Positions 13,184 through 13,207 of a stretch of DNA of 13,207 bases are shown here, piece after piece. Both the position numbers and the translations under genes were made by a program. The stretch comes from B18-G2 sp964432835 (lineage in GTDB: Archaea > Thermoplasmatota > E2 > DHVEG-1 > B18-G2): the NCBI GenBank assembly GCA_964432835.1, contig CAYSPA010000030.1:1-13207 (forward strand). Direction: 5' to 3'. The notes below the pieces were generated by a model. It was not told the DNA's origin. It did not search any database and saw only the letters and a list, made by a program, of their open reading frames with translations. The first letter of the stretch is position 1; each line of letters begins with the position of its first letter.

Positions 13184-13207
13184 ATGAAATTCATCAGGGA
13201 TTACAGA
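13184..13207 (+). CDS. Start of a gene running off the window
   Basis: An ATG at 13184 with GAGGGG three bases upstream opens a frame reading MKFIRDYR to the window end. The eight residues are similar to the start of hydrogenase maturation protein HypD, but that is far too little to assign. A nearer ATG at 13168 meets a stop after two codons. Confidence 0.45.

Noticed and set aside
3..13207. CRISPR arrays, tRNA or rRNA genes
   Set aside because: No regularly spaced repeats and no tRNA- or rRNA-like sequence were found on either strand by eye.

Overview
The window looks like a scaffold piece from an anaerobic, probably thermophilic euryarchaeon. It carries an archaeal-type 8-oxoguanine glycosylase/lyase, an Lrp/AsnC regulator, a peroxiredoxin with C-terminal cysteines of the archaeal type, desulfoferrodoxin and rubrerythrin. 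TATA-like promoters, GGTGAT-type ribosome sites and heavy use of AGA/AGG and ATA codons fit the same picture. A run of exactly 100 N (11952-12051) marks an assembly join. The species is not identifiable from the sequence alone.

Region 1 (1-7405) is dominated by radical SAM enzymes. Three lie in a tight plus-strand operon: a 5'-truncated SPASM-type enzyme, a classical B12-binding radical SAM protein and a divergent B12-type radical SAM protein. They run head-on into a GT4 glycosyltransferase with no bases between the stop codons. Across a 304-bp spacer from the glycosyltransferase start is a fourth radical SAM gene. It converges on an integral membrane protein of the AglD/UPF0104 (lysylphosphatidylglycerol synthase-like) family. 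Radical SAM chemistry, a glycosyltransferase and a polytopic lipid-associated membrane protein together suggest modification of a lipid, polyprenol or surface glycan. The product is unknown, and this is the best candidate here for an undescribed pathway.

Region 2 (7406-8628) is a decayed mobile-element zone. It holds two transposase remnants, one on each strand, flanking a small intact gene for a stand-alone PAS_10-type sensor domain.

Region 3 (8629-11105) is a DNA-repair and redox block. The minus-strand operon encodes a thioredoxin, a type-4 uracil-DNA glycosylase and a 66-residue protein. It is divergent from an archaeal 8-oxoguanine glycosylase/lyase, whose 3' end overlaps an Lrp/AsnC regulator.

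Region 4 (11106-13207) is an oxidative-defence operon starting from a clear TATA box shared divergently with the Lrp gene. It reads peroxiredoxin, (assembly gap), desulfoferrodoxin, rubrerythrin, then a 58-residue winged-helix protein. A new gene begins at 13184 and leaves the window. Superoxide reductase makes peroxide, and peroxiredoxin and rubrerythrin remove it, so these genes form one coherent pathway.
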